A DNA stretch of 64,000 bases from Limanda limanda. Lineage: Eukaryota > Chordata > Actinopteri > Pleuronectiformes > Pleuronectidae. The stretch's first letter is position 1. Every line of letters begins with the position of its first letter. Both the position numbers and the translations under genes were made by a program. The stretch is from NCBI RefSeq assembly GCF_963576545.1, contig NC_083649.1, positions 8,300,406 through 8,364,405 on the forward strand, written 5' to 3'. Below are positions 61,051 through 64,000 of this stretch, piece by piece. The notes under the pieces are model-generated. The model saw only the letters and a list, made by a program, of their open reading frames with translations. It had not been told where the DNA came from and did not search any database.

Positions 61051-61097
61051 TTAAAGGCAGCTGCCTTTAAACAGTTAGCTTAAAGGCAGCTGCCTTT
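61051..61097. promoter_or_regulatory. Two copies of a 16-bp perfect palindrome upstream of the TRIM gene
   Basis: AAAGGCAGCTGCCTTT occurs at 61053-61068 and again at 61082-61097, 29 bp apart start to start. The first is extended to a 20-bp palindrome by TT/AA. Each has an E-box CAGCTG at its centre. They lie 79-123 bp upstream of the TRIM start codon. Together they could act as a paired binding site or form hairpins; function is inference. Confidence 0.6.
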
Positions 61098-61429
61098 TTA
61101 CTATAGTAAATAAAATGGAGATAAAAATGGACACATAGAGGCTTGGACTCTGATTATAAGACAGAAGTTTGGTGGTGATAGGATAATGCACAGTGGAGTT
61201 TTTTATAAATCCCTCCTTTATGGAGAATCATTAAAATTTCAAGCCCCACGACGGTCACACCGTGTAACTTACATGTTAAAACTTCTCCTTTTACCTTCAA
61301 TCATGAATTAAAGTTATCTCTCAACATTAATTGTCAGACATCTGTAAGTGTAATTTAGTTTCCAACACATTAAAACTGTGTGAATTAACTCTTTAGCCCT
61401 GGGAAAGAATATTTGAACCATGGTCTTAC
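61098..61429. other. TRIM upstream sequence, nothing recognised
   Basis: AT-rich. The part from about 61400 (ATTTGAACCATGGTCTTACA, CCGCCCTCTAGTGACTG) may already belong to the repeat that follows. Confidence 0.4.
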
Positions 61430-61812
61430 ACCGCCCTCTAGTGACTGAATAAAATGCGGAATATGGACAAAATAGCCACTTAATACAAAATGGCGGGCTT
61501 CCTGTTGCGTTTTTCATAATGCTCCTTGAGGCTTTTTCGCATGAATAGTCAAGATACATCTTTGTTCCCATTTTGGTGAAGATTGGTTATGTGGAAACCT
61601 AGGGGCTGCGTTCCAGGTGGCGCTGTTGAGCAATTTTGCCACGTCCATTTCCAAATACTCCAGAATACCTCAATTTACACCACTTTCTAATTTACTGCAA
61701 ACTTTAGAAGATGTTGGGCCACGTTGAAGCCCTCAAAAAGCCCATTCTATTGCCTGAATAATAATAAGAAGAATCCTTTAAATTTCAATAGGGCCTCTCC
61801 CCGTTGGTGCTC
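61430..61812 (+). mobile_element. Teleost repeat with GTGCTCGGGCCC end, right copy
   Basis: Shares in order with the left copy: AATGGCGGGCTTCCTGTTGC, CCAGGTGGCGCTGTTGAGCA, TTTTGCCACGTCCATTTCCA, CCCTCAAAAAGCCCATT, and the end CCCGTTGGTGCTCGGGCCC. Same orientation as the left copy. No GGGCCCGAGCAC left end is visible, so this copy is 5'-truncated or its left terminus is the one at 58238. Confidence 0.65.
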
Positions 61813-61829
61813 GGGCCCTAACTAACTCA

Positions 61830-62317
61830 AATGACATTTAACCATTACAACTTAAAACAAGGAGGGACGGATTTATTAGAACATAAGCAAAACAAACAAT
61901 TTTGTGATTATATAAAACATATTAAACCTGATTCACCTTTTTTTTCTTCTAAAACTTGTTTTCATGGTCTGAAGTTTGACCAGAGCGTTAGGTTGACAGG
62001 AAAGTACTGCGATTACTGACTAGTTAAATAAATGTGCACTTTGTTTTTCACAGTAATTAGAGTAACTGAGTTGTAATCTGGTTTCTTTAGTGCATGTAGA
62101 TGTAGTCAGTGGGTAGAAGTCAGTCCTGTCAGTGGGTGTGATTCAGTGCTCTGCGGAGTCAGTTTGAATAGATGCCCCAGAGTTCACCTCTTTTATTCTG
62201 TCAGGTAGTTTACATTCAAACCGTTTTCATTCTGATTTACACCTCAGCCATCGGGTGATTGCAGTGAAGTCAAGCAAACGTTAAAAAACTGAACTGGAAT
62301 TGTGGGATTACTTACAC
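61830..62317 (+). repeat. Local segmental duplication, copy B, right part
   Basis: Homology to copy A resumes (ATTACAACTT, GGAGGGAC) and becomes near-identical in 62040-62260 (matching about 52560-52800, for example TGTAGATGTAGTCAGTGGGT and CTCTGCGGAGTCAGTTTGAA). It ends at GGGATTACTTACAC. Confidence 0.9.
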
Positions 62318-64000
62318 ATACACAAAATACACAAATGTGCAGACACAATGGGACCCTGTTCACAGACAGTGCAACTCACGATAATTGTCATTGTCAATTC
62401 CTGTAACACTTACTGTCTTTATTAATATATTTTTTCCAAAAGAGGTCAGAGAAGTGTGAGAAAAAAAACAATTTCACTGAGGTGATAAAATGTGTTTGTT
62501 TTGACTCAGTAGCAGTAAAAAAACTAATTAATGAACACATCCTCACATGAGAGGAGCTAAAAACCAATGAGGCTTGGCATGTTTGCATAGAAAATAGAGA
62601 GAATTCGCCAATTAACTTATTATCTACTGACTAATTGATTTAGTAATAATATATTACATATAAAAACATAATCCTCTTGTTTTGGTTTGGAACAGGGAGC
62701 AGAGGCTTTGAAATGTAATGCTGCTGCTTGGTTGAGTGTGTGACAGCAGAGTTACAGCAGCCAGCTTCCTGTCACTTTTAACTTTCCCCGTTATCATTCA
62801 TTTTGAATGTCAACACAGCCGATTACATGGCACAGCTGTTGTCATTCATTCGCAATTACAAAGCAGGGATTTGATCGACATCAGTACAGAGTGGTGGCCT
62901 GGGACTTAACGGGTATGAGACCAACCTAGCATTGGGATATTTTTGATATAATCTCAACAATTCCTCATTAAAATGTCTAAAAACAACAAAACCCATGTTA
63001 TATTTAGTTGATCCCAAATTACAACAATGTTAAAACCCAGCGAAATATTCAATTTCTTTCAAGATTACAGGATATTTGACTTTGTGTGCTTTTTCAAATT
63101 CATCATATCTCTGCTATAGCCTCAGATTGTAAATGACGTATGACAGAGGAAAAACCCTTTGCTCGCCAGTTAGTCACTCCACTGTTATTTCCTTCCACTG
63201 TTTGTATTGGTCACTAGAAAGGGATCACAATCATTTGTTGCAATTTGCTGCATAAAGTGAGTAACACTTAAACACATTATCTCATCTGTGAACCAGATCT
63301 GAAAACCAGATGAAATTCAACAGTTCTTCTGATGTTCAGAAAAGAAAATTTAAAAGATGGAGCGTGGACACACACACACACAAACACACGCAGCCAAGAT
63401 GTAAAATAAAACACAGATGAATCATTAGAATTCCGAGTCACTCTCTCACACACGGGTCAACTCAAATTCAGTCTGAGCTGGAGGAGTTTGAAGGGGGAGG
63501 GATGGAGGGGAGAAGGAAAAGAAAGAGAGGAGGAGTGGAAACAGAGTGAAGAGAGGGGTCAGAGGAAGGTGGGACAAAATGGGTGAGAAATTCAAAGGAT
63601 TAGGTTGTCAAGCTGGAGGTGGACGGACAGAGTGGGGACAGACTCGGAGATATGCATTCATAATTCATTTCCGGAAGGTGTGTGTGTGTGTGTACAGTTG
63701 TGTCTATGTGTTAGCGTTTCATGTTCGTGTGTGTGTGTTTGGGAATGTATGCATTTGTGAAACTAGTAGTAATACCGTAGTAAAAGTTTGTAGAAGCAAA
63801 AAATGGGTCTTCAAGCACACGTCAACATCGGCAAACAGCCGTGGGTGTAACGTGATCAGAGGTGTCACACTCCAGTGTAGAGATGTGTGTTCTTTGAGTG
63901 TGCGCTTGCTCATTCATGTGTGGCTGTGAATGCAGTTTAAGGGGGGCTCTCACACGGGTGCATCTGGAGGTGTGTTTGTGGCCCTGAGGAGGGAAAATCA
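62318..64000. other. Non-coding stretch, no gene seen
   Basis: Purine-rich at 63480-63560, GT-rich at 63678-63740. No recognisable coding segment, RNA or full repeat. AT-rich words at about 62600-62645 may be a remnant of the ATTAATCG-type repeat. Confidence 0.45.

Noticed and set aside
1..64000. CRISPR arrays, operons, phage or bacterial defence systems
   Set aside because: The sequence is vertebrate nuclear DNA. The tandem repeats seen are microsatellites and duplications, with no spacer-repeat pattern.

Overview
The window reads as nuclear DNA of a percomorph-type teleost fish. It is AT-rich and packed with long (AC)n/(GT)n, (AG)n and (CT)n microsatellites. It carries vertebrate tRNA-Lys(CTT) genes, interspersed repeats that I recognise from perciform genomes, and a TRIM gene of the large teleost TRIM expansion. 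These assignments come from pattern recognition; no search was run.

Layout. Positions 1-58,200 are almost entirely non-coding: intergenic or long-intron DNA with no exon chain I can support. Within this stretch are a relic of a hAT-type transposase (about 6.9-7.2 kb, minus strand), a tandemly duplicated tRNA-Lys(CTT) pair (7,842-7,915 and 8,349-8,422), a tRNA-derived SINE (about 15.1-15.4 kb), a LINE-like 3' tail (about 17.3 kb), several eroded teleost dispersed repeats (about 1.2, 9.9-10.2, 29.9, 31.2, 33.5-33.9, 39.3, 47.3 and 48.8 kb), and a structurally complete PIF/Harbinger non-autonomous element (39,557-40,077) with perfect terminal inverted repeats and a TTA target-site duplication. 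Several repeat-poor, homeobox/POU-motif-rich blocks look like candidate conserved non-coding elements, at low confidence.

Positions 50,547-62,317 form the most structured region. A block of about 2.3 kb (copy A, 50,547-52,864) is present a second time in the same orientation (copy B, starting at 55,728). Copy B carries about 720 bp missing from A. It is also split at 58,212 by a block of about 3.6 kb that is absent from A. That block contains a single-exon TRIM (RING, B-boxes, coiled coil, B30.2) reading frame on the minus strand, flanked by repeats ending in GGGCCCGAGCAC / GTGCTCGGGCCC. Homology to A then resumes to 62,317. The TRIM frame (59,089-60,974) has one frameshift at the end of the coiled coil and a run of about 75 acidic residues in the B30.2 domain, produced by a (TCC)n microsatellite. 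I therefore call it a pseudogene or compromised allele. Two copies of a 16-bp perfect palindrome lie just upstream of its start.

Apart from the two tRNA genes and the damaged TRIM gene, no intact gene is supported. The longer open frames elsewhere are microsatellite-driven or chance frames.
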